NCBI RefSeq assembly: GCF_015999335.1
Contig: NZ_JAEACP010000002.1
Coordinates: 62,001-126,000, forward strand
DNA from: Tabrizicola soli
Lineage (GTDB): Bacteria > Pseudomonadota > Alphaproteobacteria > Rhodobacterales > Rhodobacteraceae
Direction of reading: 5' to 3'
DNA: 64,000 nt
The notes under the pieces are model-generated. The model ran no database searches. It was not told where the DNA came from and saw nothing but the letters and a program-made list of their open reading frames with translations. Numbering within the stretch: position 1 is the first letter of the stretch; each line of letters starts with the position of its first letter. Below are positions 45,215-53,831 of the stretch, in pieces. Made by a program: the position numbers and the translations under genes.

Positions 45215-46008
45215 AGCCCGGCGAGCAGGGTCCGGCAGAGGGGGGAATCGGGTCTCTCCAGCCCTTCGACCACATCGAAATGGTGGCGGAGGGGTTCCGG
45301 GGTCCAGGCGCAGGACCATTCCTCGGACAGGGTCCGCGCCTGCCAGAGGAAGGCGGGGCGTTCCTCGGCGCCGACCCAGACATGGGCGGTGACGCCGGGA
45401 CGAAGCGGCAGCCGGGCGGGGCTTTCGCTTGCGGCCTCGGCCGCGTCGATCTTCAATGTCGCGTTCATCGTGGTGGCCATCAGCGGCCCGAGCTCGGCCA
45501 GGGGCGAGACCGGCACCACCCGCGCCACCGGCAGGTCGAGGTCGGCGCAGCCCATCCGGGCGGCGAGGTGGCCACCAGCGGAATGGCCGGTCACCACCAG
45601 TGGGCCGGTGAAACGCGCAGCGAGGAAACGGCAGGCGCGGGCGATCTCGGCGGTGATTCCGGCCAGCCGCGCCTCGGGCGCCAGGGTGTAGCCCGGCAGC
45701 GCCACGGCATAGCCCTGCGCCAGCGGCCCGGCGGCGAGATGCGACCAGTCCGCCTTGCCCAGCGCCAGCCAGTAGCCACCATGGACAAAGGCCACCACGC
45801 CGCGCGGCGCGCCTTCGGGCAGAAAGAGGTCGAGCCTTTCGCGCGGGGCGGGACCATAGGGCAGGTCGAGCTCGGCCCGGCGGCAGGCAGCGCGGAAGGC
45901 AGCGGCGCGCCAGGCCCAGCGGGCGGGATAATCCTCGGCACCGGGGATGAAGGCCCCGTTCATGTGCTCGCGGTCGGGATCGGGCCAGGCATAGGGCGGT
46001 CGGGTCAC
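45211..46008 (-). CDS. Alpha/beta hydrolase, arylformamidase-like
   Basis: A 265-residue alpha/beta hydrolase. The oxyanion-hole motif HGGYW (near 74-78) is typical of kynurenine formamidases of the eukaryotic type, and the nucleophile elbow GHSAGG is near 140. A late His (HHFDVVEGL near 243) completes the triad. It may hydrolyse N-formylkynurenine or another formamide. No kynurenine genes are in the window, so the substrate is open. Confidence 0.82.
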   Translation of the reverse strand: MTRPPYAWPDPDREHMNGAFIPGAEDYPARWAWRAAAFRAACRRAELDLPYGPAPRERLDLFLPEGAPRGVVAFVHGGYWLALGKADWSHLAAGPLAQGYAVALPGYTLAPEARLAGITAEIARACRFLAARFTGPLVVTGHSAGGHLAARMGCADLDLPVARVVPVSPLAELGPLMATTMNATLKIDAAEAASESPARLPLRPGVTAHVWVGAEERPAFLWQARTLSEEWSCAWTPEPLRHHFDVVEGLERPDSPLCRTLLAGL

Positions 46009-46206
46009 GGCTTTTGCCCGATCCCGCCGGGCGGAACGGAAATGTGGCTTGCGGTGATCATGCGGACCCCCCTCCCTGGTGTCGGCCCATCAGGGAGGGT
46101 GCGACCGGGGATGTCCAGACGGCATCGCACGGGGCCTTTGCAACCGGGGAGGAAAAGGTGCAATCCTTCCGCCGATGCGCGATCCGACAAGGCCGGGGAG
46201 GGCCGG

Positions 46207-46659
46207 ATGCTGAAGGGAATCGACCACCGGCTGAACGCCGAGGTGCTGGCCTGCCTGCGCGCCATGGGGCATGGCGACATGCTGATCCTGGCGGATGCCA
46301 ATTTCCCCGCCGAGGCGCTGGCGCGGGCGACGGTGACGGGAAGATCCCTGCGGATGGAGAATCTGCGCGCGGCCGAGGCGGCAGCGGCGATCCTCTCGGT
46401 CCTGCCGCTGGACACCTTCGTCGCGGATTTTGCCGGGCGGATGGAGGTGGTGGGCGCGCCGGACGAGATTCCGCCGGTGCAGAAGGAAGTCCAGGCCGAG
46501 ATCGACCGCGCCGAGGGGCGGGCGCGACCGATGGCCGGCATCGAACGCTTCGCCTTCTACGACCTTGCCCGCCAGTCCTTTGCCGTGATCCAGACCGGAG
46601 AGCGGCGGTTCTACGGCTGCTTCATGTTCCGCAAGGGCGTGATCCCGCCTGAGGTATGA
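46207..46659 (+). CDS. RbsD/FucU family sugar mutarotase
   Basis: A 150-residue FucU/RbsD-type protein, of normal length, with MGHGDMLILADANFP (about 18-32) carrying the catalytic His and the C-terminal YGCFMFRKGV. GGGGAGG precedes the ATG. These cytosolic enzymes interconvert anomers of ribose or fucose. It overlaps a ribokinase-type gene by 4 bp, forming a two-gene sugar unit without a transporter in the window. Confidence 0.9.
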   Translation: MLKGIDHRLNAEVLACLRAMGHGDMLILADANFPAEALARATVTGRSLRMENLRAAEAAAAILSVLPLDTFVADFAGRMEVVGAPDEIPPVQKEVQAEIDRAEGRARPMAGIERFAFYDLARQSFAVIQTGERRFYGCFMFRKGVIPPEV

Positions 46660-47585
46660 GACCCATGAAACCCATCGTCATCCTTGGCATCTTCGTCGCC
46701 GACACCAGCTTTCGCGCCGAGCGGATGCCGCGCATGGGCGAGACCGTCCTGGGGCAAGGCTTCGCGCTCGGGCCCGGCGGCAAGGGGTCGAACCAGTCGG
46801 TCGCCGCCGCCATGGCGGGGGGCGAGACGCATTTCATCACCCGGCTGGGACGGGACGACTTTGCGCGGATCGCGTGGGCGACCTGGGAGAAGGCGGGAGT
46901 GCGGCCCGAGGTGACGGAGGATGGCGAAAGCTATACCGGCGCGGCCTTCATCTTCCTGGAGGCGGCCACGGGGGACAATGCGATCATCGTCTCGCCGGGG
47001 GCGGCGGCGCGGATCACGGAGGAGGATCTGGAAACGCGGGCGGAGTTGATCCGGGGGGCCTCGGTCTTCGTCACCCAGTTGGAGCAGCCGATCCCGGCCG
47101 CGAAGCGCGGGCTGGAGATCGCCCGCGCGGCCGGAGTGCCGACGATCCTGAACCCGGCGCCGGCGGCGGCGCTGGACGATGCGATGCTGGCGCTTTGCGA
47201 CTATCTGACCCCGAACGAGTCGGAGGCCGAGGGGCTGACCGGCCTGAAGGTGACCAGCCTCGCCGAGGCCGAGGCGGCGGCGGATGCGCTGCTGGACCGG
47301 GGCGTCGGGGCGGTGGTGATCACGCTGGGGGCGAAGGGCGCGCTGTATCGCGACCGCAGCCGCAGCGTGCATGTGCCGGCCGTCAGCGCGGGCCCGGTGG
47401 TCGAGACGACGGGCGCGGGCGATGCCTTCAACGGCGGCTTCGCCGTGGCCCTGGCGGAAGGACGCGACGTGGTCGAGGCGGTACGCTTCGGCTGCGCCAC
47501 CGCCGGGATCAGCGTCACCCGGCCGGGAGCCGCGCGCTCGATGCCCGCGCGGGCCGAGATCGAGGCCCTTCTGGCGCGCGGGTGA
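46656..47585 (+). CDS. rbsK: Ribokinase (PfkB family)
   Basis: A 309-residue PfkB-family kinase: GPGGKGSNQSVAAA at about 39-52 (first PfkB signature) and TTGAGDAFNGGFAVAL near 250-265 (second signature, with the catalytic Asp). It overlaps the fucU-like gene by ATGA; a second ATG at 46665 is also possible. It phosphorylates ribose or a related pentose at C5. A Pho-box promoter for the next operon begins right after its stop. Confidence 0.9.
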   Translation: MRPMKPIVILGIFVADTSFRAERMPRMGETVLGQGFALGPGGKGSNQSVAAAMAGGETHFITRLGRDDFARIAWATWEKAGVRPEVTEDGESYTGAAFIFLEAATGDNAIIVSPGAAARITEEDLETRAELIRGASVFVTQLEQPIPAAKRGLEIARAAGVPTILNPAPAAALDDAMLALCDYLTPNESEAEGLTGLKVTSLAEAEAAADALLDRGVGAVVITLGAKGALYRDRSRSVHVPAVSAGPVVETTGAGDAFNGGFAVALAEGRDVVEAVRFGCATAGISVTRPGAARSMPARAEIEALLARG

Positions 47586-47589
47586 CGGG

Positions 47590-47625
47590 CTGTCACCCGG
47601 CTGTTACACTTCTGTCGCATAGACT
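47590..47625 (+). promoter_or_regulatory. Pho box and promoter of pstB-phoU-phoB
   Basis: Three CTGTnAC-type repeats at exact 11-bp spacing: CTGTCAC (47590), CTGTTAC (47601), CTGTCGC (47612). They are followed by a TAGACT -10-like box at 47620-47625. This is a textbook PhoB-binding array, starting 5 bp after the ribokinase stop. Confidence 0.88.
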
Positions 47626-47689
47626 TCACCGGGCCGGCCTATAGGGGCCGGGCGCGGGCTGCGGTCTCGCAGCGGCAAGGAGCGGAAAG

Positions 47690-48487
47690 ATGGACGGGAT
47701 GCAGACGGCAGAGCAGGACATCGCGACGCGGGCAGCGAAGATCTCGGCCAGGGGCGTGCAGGTCTGGTATGGCCAGAACCATGCGCTGCGCGACGTGGAC
47801 ATCGACATTCCCGAACGCGCGGTCACTGCGTTCATCGGGCCATCGGGCTGCGGCAAGTCGACCTTCCTGCGCTGCCTGAACCGGATGAACGACACCGTGG
47901 CCACGGCGCGGATCGAGGGGCGGATCCTGCTGGACGGCGAGGACATCTATGACGCCCGCGTCGATCCGGTGCAGCTGCGCGCAAGGGTCGGGATGGTGTT
48001 CCAGAAGCCCAACCCCTTCCCGAAATCGATCTACGACAACGTGGCCTATGGCCCGCGCATCCACGGCATGACGCGAACCCGGGCCGAGCTTGACCAGGTC
48101 GTCGAGACCGCCCTGCGCAAGGCCGCGCTGTGGAACGAGGTCAAGGACCGGCTGGATGCGCCCGGCACCGGGCTGTCGGGCGGGCAGCAGCAACGGCTGT
48201 GCATCGCGCGCGCCATCGCCACCGCGCCCGAGGTCCTTCTGATGGACGAGCCCTGCTCGGCGCTGGACCCGATCGCCACCGCCCAGGTCGAGGAGCTGAT
48301 CGACGAGCTGCGCGACCAGTTCTCGGTGGTGATCGTGACCCATTCGATGCAGCAGGCCGCGCGCGTGAGCCAGAAGACCGCCTTCTTCCACCTGGGCAAT
48401 CTGGTGGAATACGACAGCACGACCCGGATCTTCACCAACCCGAAGGACCCCCGGACCGAATCCTACATCACCGGCCGGATCGGCTGA
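47690..48487 (+). CDS. pstB: Phosphate ABC importer ATPase
   Basis: A 265-residue PstB of normal length. Walker A GPSGCGKS is at 50-57, [10 protein letters not shown] follows, signature LSGGQQQR near 163 and Walker [13 protein letters not shown] near 185. It is the first gene after the Pho box, so its expression should rise in phosphate limitation. The pstS, pstC and pstA genes normally preceding it are absent from this place, so the pst operon is split or the others lie elsewhere. Confidence 0.95.
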   Translation: MDGMQTAEQDIATRAAKISARGVQVWYGQNHALRDVDIDIPERAVTAFIGPSGCGKSTFLRCLNRMNDTVATARIEGRILLDGEDIYDARVDPVQLRARVGMVFQKPNPFPKSIYDNVAYGPRIHGMTRTRAELDQVVETALRKAALWNEVKDRLDAPGTGLSGGQQQRLCIARAIATAPEVLLMDEPCSALDPIATAQVEELIDELRDQFSVVIVTHSMQQAARVSQKTAFFHLGNLVEYDSTTRIFTNPKDPRTESYITGRIG

Positions 48488-48497
48488 GGAGAGCGCG

Positions 48498-49199
48498 ATG
48501 AGCACCGCACATATCGTTTCCGCCTTCGACCGCGACCTGGAAGCGGCGCAGGCCCTGGTCATGCGCATGGGCGGGCTGGTCGAGACCGCGCTTCTGGACG
48601 CGGCCGAGGCGCTGGACACCCGCGACGAGGAACTGGCGCAGAAGGTGCGGACGGGCGATGCCGCCATCGACGCGCTGGAGGAGGAGATCCACAGCCAATG
48701 CGCCCGGCTTCTGGCGCTGCGCGGGCCGACGGCGGGCGATCTGCGCACGGTGCTGACCGTCATGCGCATCGCCGGCGCGCTGGAGCGGTCGGGGGATTAC
48801 GCGAAGAACCTGGCCAAGCGGACCGCGGTGCTGGGGCAGATGACCCAGGTCCCCGGCGCCTCGGGCGCGATCCGGCGGCTGGCGAAGGCGGTGGTGCAGA
48901 TGATGGCCGACGCGCTGGACGCCTATATCCGGCGCGACGTGAAGCTGGCCGGCGACGTGCGCCAGCGCGACCGCGAGATCGACCAGATGTACAACTCGAT
49001 CTTCCGCGAGTTCCTGACCCACATGATGGAGGACCCGCGCAACATCGGCCCCTGCATGCATCTGCACTTCATCGCCAAGAACATCGAACGGGTGGGCGAC
49101 CATGCCACCGCCGTGGCCGAGCAGGTGATCTACCTCGTCACCGGCGAGATGCCGGGCGACGAGCGGCCGAAGTTCGACGCCACCGCCACGGGGGGCTGA
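48498..49199 (+). CDS. phoU: Phosphate signalling complex protein PhoU
   Basis: A 233-residue helical protein with two PhoU repeats. Each has the acidic metal-binding signature: RIAGALERSGDYAKNLA near 90-106 and KNIERVGDHATAVAEQ near 195-210. It couples Pst status to the PhoR-PhoB system and restrains Pho activation. It lies 10 bp after pstB and 4 bp before phoB. Confidence 0.95.
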   Translation: MSTAHIVSAFDRDLEAAQALVMRMGGLVETALLDAAEALDTRDEELAQKVRTGDAAIDALEEEIHSQCARLLALRGPTAGDLRTVLTVMRIAGALERSGDYAKNLAKRTAVLGQMTQVPGASGAIRRLAKAVVQMMADALDAYIRRDVKLAGDVRQRDREIDQMYNSIFREFLTHMMEDPRNIGPCMHLHFIAKNIERVGDHATAVAEQVIYLVTGEMPGDERPKFDATATGG

Positions 49200-49203
49200 G
49201 GCG

Positions 49204-49896
49204 ATGGCGCGCAGCGGGCAGCCGCGGGTGCTGTTGGTCGAGGACGAGCCCGCGCAGCGGACGGTCCTGGCCTACAACCTGGAAGCCGAGGGCTTTGCCG
49301 TGACCCAGGCCGACAACGGCGAGGACGCGCTGGTGCTGGTCGACGAGGAGGATCCCGACATCATCATCCTGGACTGGATGATGCCGAGGGTCAGCGGCAT
49401 CGAGGTCTGCCGGCGGCTGAAGATGCGGCCCGAGACCCGGGGGATCCCGATCATCATGCTGAGCGCGCGGGCCGAGGAGGTGGACCGGATCCGCGGGCTG
49501 GAGACCGGGGCGGACGATTACGTGGTGAAGCCCTATTCGGTGCTGGAACTGATGGCGCGCGCCCGGGCGCAGCTGCGGCGCGTCCGGCCCTCGACCGCCG
49601 GGGTGGTGCTGGAGCACGAGGATATCCGGCTGGATCCCGAAAGCCACCGGGTCTACCGCGCCGACAAGGTGCTGAAGCTGGGACCGACCGAGTTCAAGCT
49701 TCTCGTCACGCTGATGGAGCGGCCGGGGCGGGTCTTCAGCCGCGAGCAGCTGCTGGATCTGGTCTGGGGGCGGGACATCTATGTCGACACCAGGACGGTG
49801 GACGTCCATGTCGGGCGGCTGCGGAAAAGCCTGATGCAGTTCGGCGGCTCGGATCCGGTGCGGACGGTGCGGGGCGCGGGCTACGCGCTGGGTTGA
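49204..49896 (+). CDS. phoB: Phosphate regulon response regulator PhoB
   Basis: A 230-residue OmpR-type response regulator. The acidic pocket is at 13-15 (VEDE), phosphoacceptor Asp57 in IILDWMMP, the conserved Lys in DDYVVKPY near 102-109, and a winged helix from about 135 ending in RTVRGAGYALG. It is the last gene of the operon and should bind the Pho box at 47590. The sensor kinase PhoR is not in the window. Confidence 0.94.
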   Translation: MARSGQPRVLLVEDEPAQRTVLAYNLEAEGFAVTQADNGEDALVLVDEEDPDIIILDWMMPRVSGIEVCRRLKMRPETRGIPIIMLSARAEEVDRIRGLETGADDYVVKPYSVLELMARARAQLRRVRPSTAGVVLEHEDIRLDPESHRVYRADKVLKLGPTEFKLLVTLMERPGRVFSREQLLDLVWGRDIYVDTRTVDVHVGRLRKSLMQFGGSDPVRTVRGAGYALG

Positions 49897-49904
49897 GGCC
49901 GAAG

Positions 49905-49925
49905 CCGGGGGCATTCTGCCCCCGG
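49905..49925. terminator. Bidirectional hairpin between phoB and modC
   Basis: A perfect 9-bp stem CCGGGGGCA / TGCCCCCGG with a TTC loop, followed by ACCCCCCGAGAGTATTTG. It sits between convergent genes. Similar GC-rich hairpins with this kind of trailer are, from memory, common in Rhodobacterales. Confidence 0.65.
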
Positions 49926-49970
49926 ACCCCCCGAGAGTATTTGTCCCAAGAGGAAGCAGCGGGTTTCGCG

Positions 49971-51056
49971 TCACGGCGTGACGGCATGGCCGACGCTGTC
50001 GCGGGCGACGGCGACGGATTTGACGATGGCGAAGACCGGCTGGCCGGGGGCGAGAGCCAGCGCCTCGGCCGAGCGGCGGGTGACGCGGGCGAGAAGGTGC
50101 TGGCCGCCGAGGTCGAGCCGCACCAGCGCGCCCGGCCCGCTGCCCAGATGCAGGGCCGAGACGCGGGCGGGCAGGATGTTCAGGGCCGACAGGCCTTCGG
50201 GCCGGGACAGCGACAGGATCACGTCCTGCGCCGCGATGCGCAGACGCAGCGTCTGGCCCGGCGCGCCCAGGACGCGCGGGAGCCAGAGGGGCAGCCTGAG
50301 CGGGCCGGCGGCAAGCTCCAGCCGGGACAGGCCGTCGCCCTCATGCGCGGCGATGCGGGCGGTCAGGATGGCGCCCGCATCGCCCAGCCCCAGAACCGGC
50401 GCGATCTGCGGATCGGACAGCAGGTCGGCCGCCGGCCCCTGGGCGACCAGATGCCCGGCCTCGATCACGGCGATGGTGGTGGCAAGGCGCGCGACCTCGG
50501 GCAGGGAATGGCTGACATAGAGGATCGGCAGGGCAAGCTCGTCGCGCAGCGTCTCGATATAGGGCAGGATCTCGGCCTTGCGCGCCTCGTCCAGGGCGGC
50601 GAGGGGTTCGTCCATCAGGATCAGCCGGGGCTCGGAGAGGAGAGCCCGGCCGATGGCGACGCGCTGACGCTCGCCCCCCGAAAGCGCGCCGGGACGGCGG
50701 TCGAGGAGTGCTGCGAGGCCGAGAAGCGCCACGATCCGGTCGAAGCCGGGCGGCCGCCTGCGGCGGATGCGGGCGGCATAGCCGAGGTTGCCGCGCACGG
50801 TCAGGTGCGGGAACAGGCGGGCGTCCTGGAAGACATAGCCGATGCGGCGCCTGTGCGGCGGCAGGTGATGGAGGGGCTCGTTGTCCAGGAGGATCTCGGC
50901 CCGGTCCGGCCGGAGGAGCCCCGCGACGGCATTGATCACCGTGGTCTTGCCCGAACCGGAGCGGCCGAAGAGACAGGTCAGGCCGGGCGGCGCGGTCAGG
51001 TCCACCTCGAGCCGGAAGCCGGGAAGAGAATGGGAGAGGCGGATTTCCAGCGTCAT
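49971..51056 (-). CDS. modC: Molybdate ABC importer ATPase
   Basis: A 361-residue ModC. Walker A GRSGSGKT is at 31-38, VFQDARLFPHLTV near 78, signature LSGGERQR near 123 and Walker B LILMDEPLAALD near 145. A C-terminal mop-like domain (about 280-355, with LNILPARV) can bind molybdate and restrain transport. The ATG at 51056 overlaps the modB stop (ATGA). Confidence 0.94.
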   Translation of the reverse strand: MTLEIRLSHSLPGFRLEVDLTAPPGLTCLFGRSGSGKTTVINAVAGLLRPDRAEILLDNEPLHHLPPHRRRIGYVFQDARLFPHLTVRGNLGYAARIRRRRPPGFDRIVALLGLAALLDRRPGALSGGERQRVAIGRALLSEPRLILMDEPLAALDEARKAEILPYIETLRDELALPILYVSHSLPEVARLATTIAVIEAGHLVAQGPAADLLSDPQIAPVLGLGDAGAILTARIAAHEGDGLSRLELAAGPLRLPLWLPRVLGAPGQTLRLRIAAQDVILSLSRPEGLSALNILPARVSALHLGSGPGALVRLDLGGQHLLARVTRRSAEALALAPGQPVFAIVKSVAVARDSVGHAVTP

Positions 51057-51751
51057 CGCCCGGCGATCCTTGCGGCGATGCGGCGCGAGAGCCATTCGGA
51101 CAGGGCGAGCGCCAGCGTGGCGATGGCGACCGAGACCAGCACCAGGCGCAGGGCGCCCGCATCGCCGCCGGGAACCTGGAGGAAGCTGTAGATCGCGGTG
51201 GGCAGGGTCTGGGTCTCGCCGGGGATGTTGGCGACGAAGGTGATGGTGGCGCCGAACTCGCCCATCGCCTTGGCGAAGGCGAGGACCGCGCCCGCGAGGA
51301 GGCCGGGCAGGATCAGCGGCAGGGTCACGGTCAGGTAAACCATGCCGCGCGAGGCGCCGAGGGTGGCGGCGGCCTCTTCAAGGCGGGGATCCACCGCCTC
51401 GAGCGCGAGGCGGATGGCGCGGACGAGGAGCGGGAAGGCCATGACGGCGGCGGCGAGGGCGGCGCCAGTCCAGCGGAAGGCGAAGGTGAAGCCGAACCAG
51501 TCCCAGAGCGCCGCGCCGGCCCAGCCCTGCCGCCCGAAGCTGAGCAGAAGCAGGTAGCCGGTGACCACCGGCGGCAGGATCAGCGGCAGGTGGACGATCA
51601 GGTTCAGCAGGCCATGGCCGGGAAAGCGCCAGCGCGCAAGGGCATGGGCCGCCAGAAGCCCGAGAGGCAGGCTGGTGAGCGTGGCCCAGAACGAGACCCG
51701 CAGCGAAAGCAGGAGCGCCTGGGTCTCGGCGGGCGACAGTCCGTCAAACAT
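51053..51751 (-). CDS. modB: Molybdate ABC importer permease
   Basis: A 232-residue five- or six-helix permease. The EAA loop LEEAAATLGASRGMVYL-like region near 133-150 docks ModC. The N-terminus MFDGLSPAETQALLLSLRVS is typical of ModB. It starts 12 bp after the modA stop and overlaps modC by 4 bp. Confidence 0.94.
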   Translation of the reverse strand: MFDGLSPAETQALLLSLRVSFWATLTSLPLGLLAAHALARWRFPGHGLLNLIVHLPLILPPVVTGYLLLLSFGRQGWAGAALWDWFGFTFAFRWTGAALAAAVMAFPLLVRAIRLALEAVDPRLEEAAATLGASRGMVYLTVTLPLILPGLLAGAVLAFAKAMGEFGATITFVANIPGETQTLPTAIYSFLQVPGGDAGALRLVLVSVAIATLALALSEWLSRRIAARIAGR

Positions 51752-51763
51752 GCGCCGATCGTG

Positions 51764-52510
51764 TCACGGCGCGGCGGTCAGGGGCAAGAAGCCGTTGGCG
51801 GAAAAGACACCGGCCGCCTCGGGCGAGGCGAGATGGTCGAGGAAGTCCGCCGCCTCGGGCGAGGCGGTCAGGGTCAGCGCGCCGGGGTAGGTGATGGGCT
51901 GGTGGCTGTCCTCGGGGAAGGTGCCGACCAGACTGACGCCGGGCTCGGCCACGGCATCAGAGGCGTAGACGATGCCGTAGGGTGCTTCGCCCAGCGCCAC
52001 CAGTTGCAGCGCGGCGCGGACGTTCTCGGACTGCACGACGCCGGGTTCGACCGCGGCCCAGAGGCCGAGGCTTTCCAGCGCCTCCTTGCCGTATTGCCCG
52101 GCGGGGACGGAATCGACCATGGCCATCGCGAGCTTGCCCCCGGCCAGAAGTGCCGCCAGGTCGAGGGTCTTGTCGATGGTGACCGGGGCGGCATCGGGCG
52201 GGCCGACGAGGATCAGCCGGTTGCCCAGGAGGTCGCGGCGGCTGTCGGGCTGGATCAGCGCCTTGTCGGCGAGATCGTCCATCCAGGCGGTCGAGGCGGA
52301 GAGGAAGACGTCGGCCGGCGCGCCCTCGGCGATCTGCCGGGCCAGCGTCGAGCTGCCGCCATAGGAAAGGGTCACCGGGGTGCCCGTCTCGGCGGTGTAA
52401 TCGGCCGCGATCTCGTCCAGCGCGGTCTTGAGGCTGGCGGCGGCGAAGACGGTGACCTCGGCGGCGGCGGCGTGGGCGGAGAGCAGCAGGGCGAAGAGGG
52501 CAAGACGCAT
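51764..52510 (-). CDS. modA: Molybdate ABC importer periplasmic binding protein
   Basis: A 248-residue ModA. The signal peptide ends near 17 (HAAAAEV), FAAASLKTALDEIA near 22-35 and GGSSTLARQIAEGAPADVF near 50-68 hold oxyanion-binding serines. The C-terminal ADFLDHLASPEAAGVF is typical. Its promoter region carries the Mo-box palindrome 12-31 bp upstream of the ATG. Confidence 0.94.
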   Translation of the reverse strand: MRLALFALLLSAHAAAAEVTVFAAASLKTALDEIAADYTAETGTPVTLSYGGSSTLARQIAEGAPADVFLSASTAWMDDLADKALIQPDSRRDLLGNRLILVGPPDAAPVTIDKTLDLAALLAGGKLAMAMVDSVPAGQYGKEALESLGLWAAVEPGVVQSENVRAALQLVALGEAPYGIVYASDAVAEPGVSLVGTFPEDSHQPITYPGALTLTASPEAADFLDHLASPEAAGVFSANGFLPLTAAP

Positions 52511-52521
52511 TGGGGGCTCCG

Positions 52522-52541
52522 ATATGTTTGGCGGAACATAT
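52522..52541. promoter_or_regulatory. Mo-box (ModE operator) upstream of modABC
   Basis: ATATGTT-N6-AACATAT, a perfect 7-bp inverted repeat, in the 58-bp gap between the modE-like gene and modA. It matches the TAT-rich symmetric ModE target. Repression of modABC when molybdate is plentiful is the expected effect. Confidence 0.8.
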
Positions 52542-52568
52542 GGCCCGAAGGGTCGCGCGAGGCAAGCG

Positions 52569-52931
52569 TTATTTCCCTCCAGACATATCGCAAAGCAGCG
52601 CCGCGATCCGCGCGATCTCGGGGGCGGCGGCGGTCTCGGCGCGGGCCAGCATCGACTGGTAGGCCGACAGGACCTCGGCTCCGGTGTCGGTCAGGCTGGC
52701 GCCGCCGCCCCCTGCCCCGCCCCGCACGCTGGTGACGAGGGGGGTGCGGAAGGCGGCGTTCATCTCCTCGACCAGGGCCCAGGCGCGGCGATAGCTCATC
52801 CCCATGGCGCGACCCGCGGCGGCGATCGAGCCGGTCTCGGCGATCCGGACCAGAAGTGCCGCCTTGCCGGGGCCGAAGACCAGCCTGTCGCCGATGAGAA
52901 GCCGCAGCTTCAATGTCGCCTGTTCCGTCAT
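52569..52931 (-). CDS. modE: ModE-type winged-helix regulator, DNA-binding domain only
   Basis: A 120-residue protein: LLIGDRLVFGPGKAALLVRI and ETGSIAAAGRAMGMSYRRAWAL form the ModE N-terminal helix-turn-helix. The molybdate-binding Mop domains of full-length (about 260-residue) ModE are missing, so it is a stand-alone DNA-binding domain, as in some alphaproteobacteria. The ATG at 52931 begins MTEQATLKL; the longer open frame upstream is non-coding. It may sense molybdate through dimerisation or a partner. It lies just upstream of modABC. Confidence 0.85.
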   Translation of the reverse strand: MTEQATLKLRLLIGDRLVFGPGKAALLVRIAETGSIAAAGRAMGMSYRRAWALVEEMNAAFRTPLVTSVRGGAGGGGASLTDTGAEVLSAYQSMLARAETAAAPEIARIAALLCDMSGGK

Positions 52932-53045
52932 CCCGCCAGCATCCCCTGCCCCGCCCGCAGGCGCAAGGGAACAAGCGGGCGGGGGCCGCGTTGACTCGGG
53001 GCCTTTTGCAACCCAGGCTTCCGGCATCAGGGAAGGGAGACCGCC

Positions 53046-53831
53046 ATGCAGCTCCGCGTCACCGTCTGGGGCGAGAACGTCCATGAACAGAAGAACCGCA
53101 TCGTGGCAGGGGTTTATCCGAAGACCATGCATGGCACGATCGCCGAGGCCTTGAACCGCGAGCACGGGATCCAGGCCGGCACCGCCACGCTGCAGGACCC
53201 CGAGCACGGGTTGACGGCGGCGCGGCTGGCCGAGACGGATGTGCTGGTCTGGTGGGGCCATGCCGCGCATGGCGAGGTCTCGGACAAGGTGACCGAGCGT
53301 GTGGTCGAGGCGGTCTGGTCGGGCATGGGGATCATCTTCCTGCATTCGGCGCATTTCTCGAAACCCTTCAAGCGGCTGATGGGCACGCCCTGCAACCTGA
53401 CCTGGCGCGAGGCGGGCGAGCGCGAGCGGATCTGGGTCGCCGCGCGCCAGCATCCGATCGCGCACGGCATCCCCGACCATTTCGAGCTGGAATACGAGGA
53501 GATGTATGGGGAGCCCTTCGGCGTGCCGGAACCGCTGGAGACGGTGTTCATCAGCTGGTTCCAGGGTGGCGAGGTGTTCCGCTCGGGCCTGACATGGCGG
53601 CGGGGGGCGGGGAATGTGTTCTACTTCCGGCCGGGGCACGAGACCTATCCGACCTATCACCAGCCCTTGGTACAGAAGGTGATCTGCAATGCCGTCCGCT
53701 GGGCGCACAACCCCGAGGCGCGGGTTCCGAACGTGACGGCGGCCCCGAACACACCCGTTGCCAAGGCGCTGGAACCGATCGTCGAACGCGGGCCGCGCCT
53801 GCATCAGGACGGCGAGGCGGGCTATCGCTGA
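53046..53831 (+). CDS. ThuA-like domain protein (trehalose-utilisation type)
   Basis: A 261-residue protein of the ThuA/class I glutamine-amidotransferase-like fold: [11 protein letters not shown] near 4-14, [14 protein letters not shown] near 64-77 and [16 protein letters not shown] near 95-110. It lacks the Cys nucleophile of true amidotransferases at the usual place. It overlaps the oxidoreductase gene by 1 bp (TGATG). ThuA/ThuB-type pairs convert disaccharides to 3-keto derivatives in rhizobia. Confidence 0.87.
   Translation: MQLRVTVWGENVHEQKNRIVAGVYPKTMHGTIAEALNREHGIQAGTATLQDPEHGLTAARLAETDVLVWWGHAAHGEVSDKVTERVVEAVWSGMGIIFLHSAHFSKPFKRLMGTPCNLTWREAGERERIWVAARQHPIAHGIPDHFELEYEEMYGEPFGVPEPLETVFISWFQGGEVFRSGLTWRRGAGNVFYFRPGHETYPTYHQPLVQKVICNAVRWAHNPEARVPNVTAAPNTPVAKALEPIVERGPRLHQDGEAGYR

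Noticed and set aside
53252-53828. An N-terminal extension of the Gfo/Idh gene
   Set aside because: It is a shadow frame of the ThuA-like gene; the Rossmann motif begins just after ATG 53831, which overlaps the ThuA stop.
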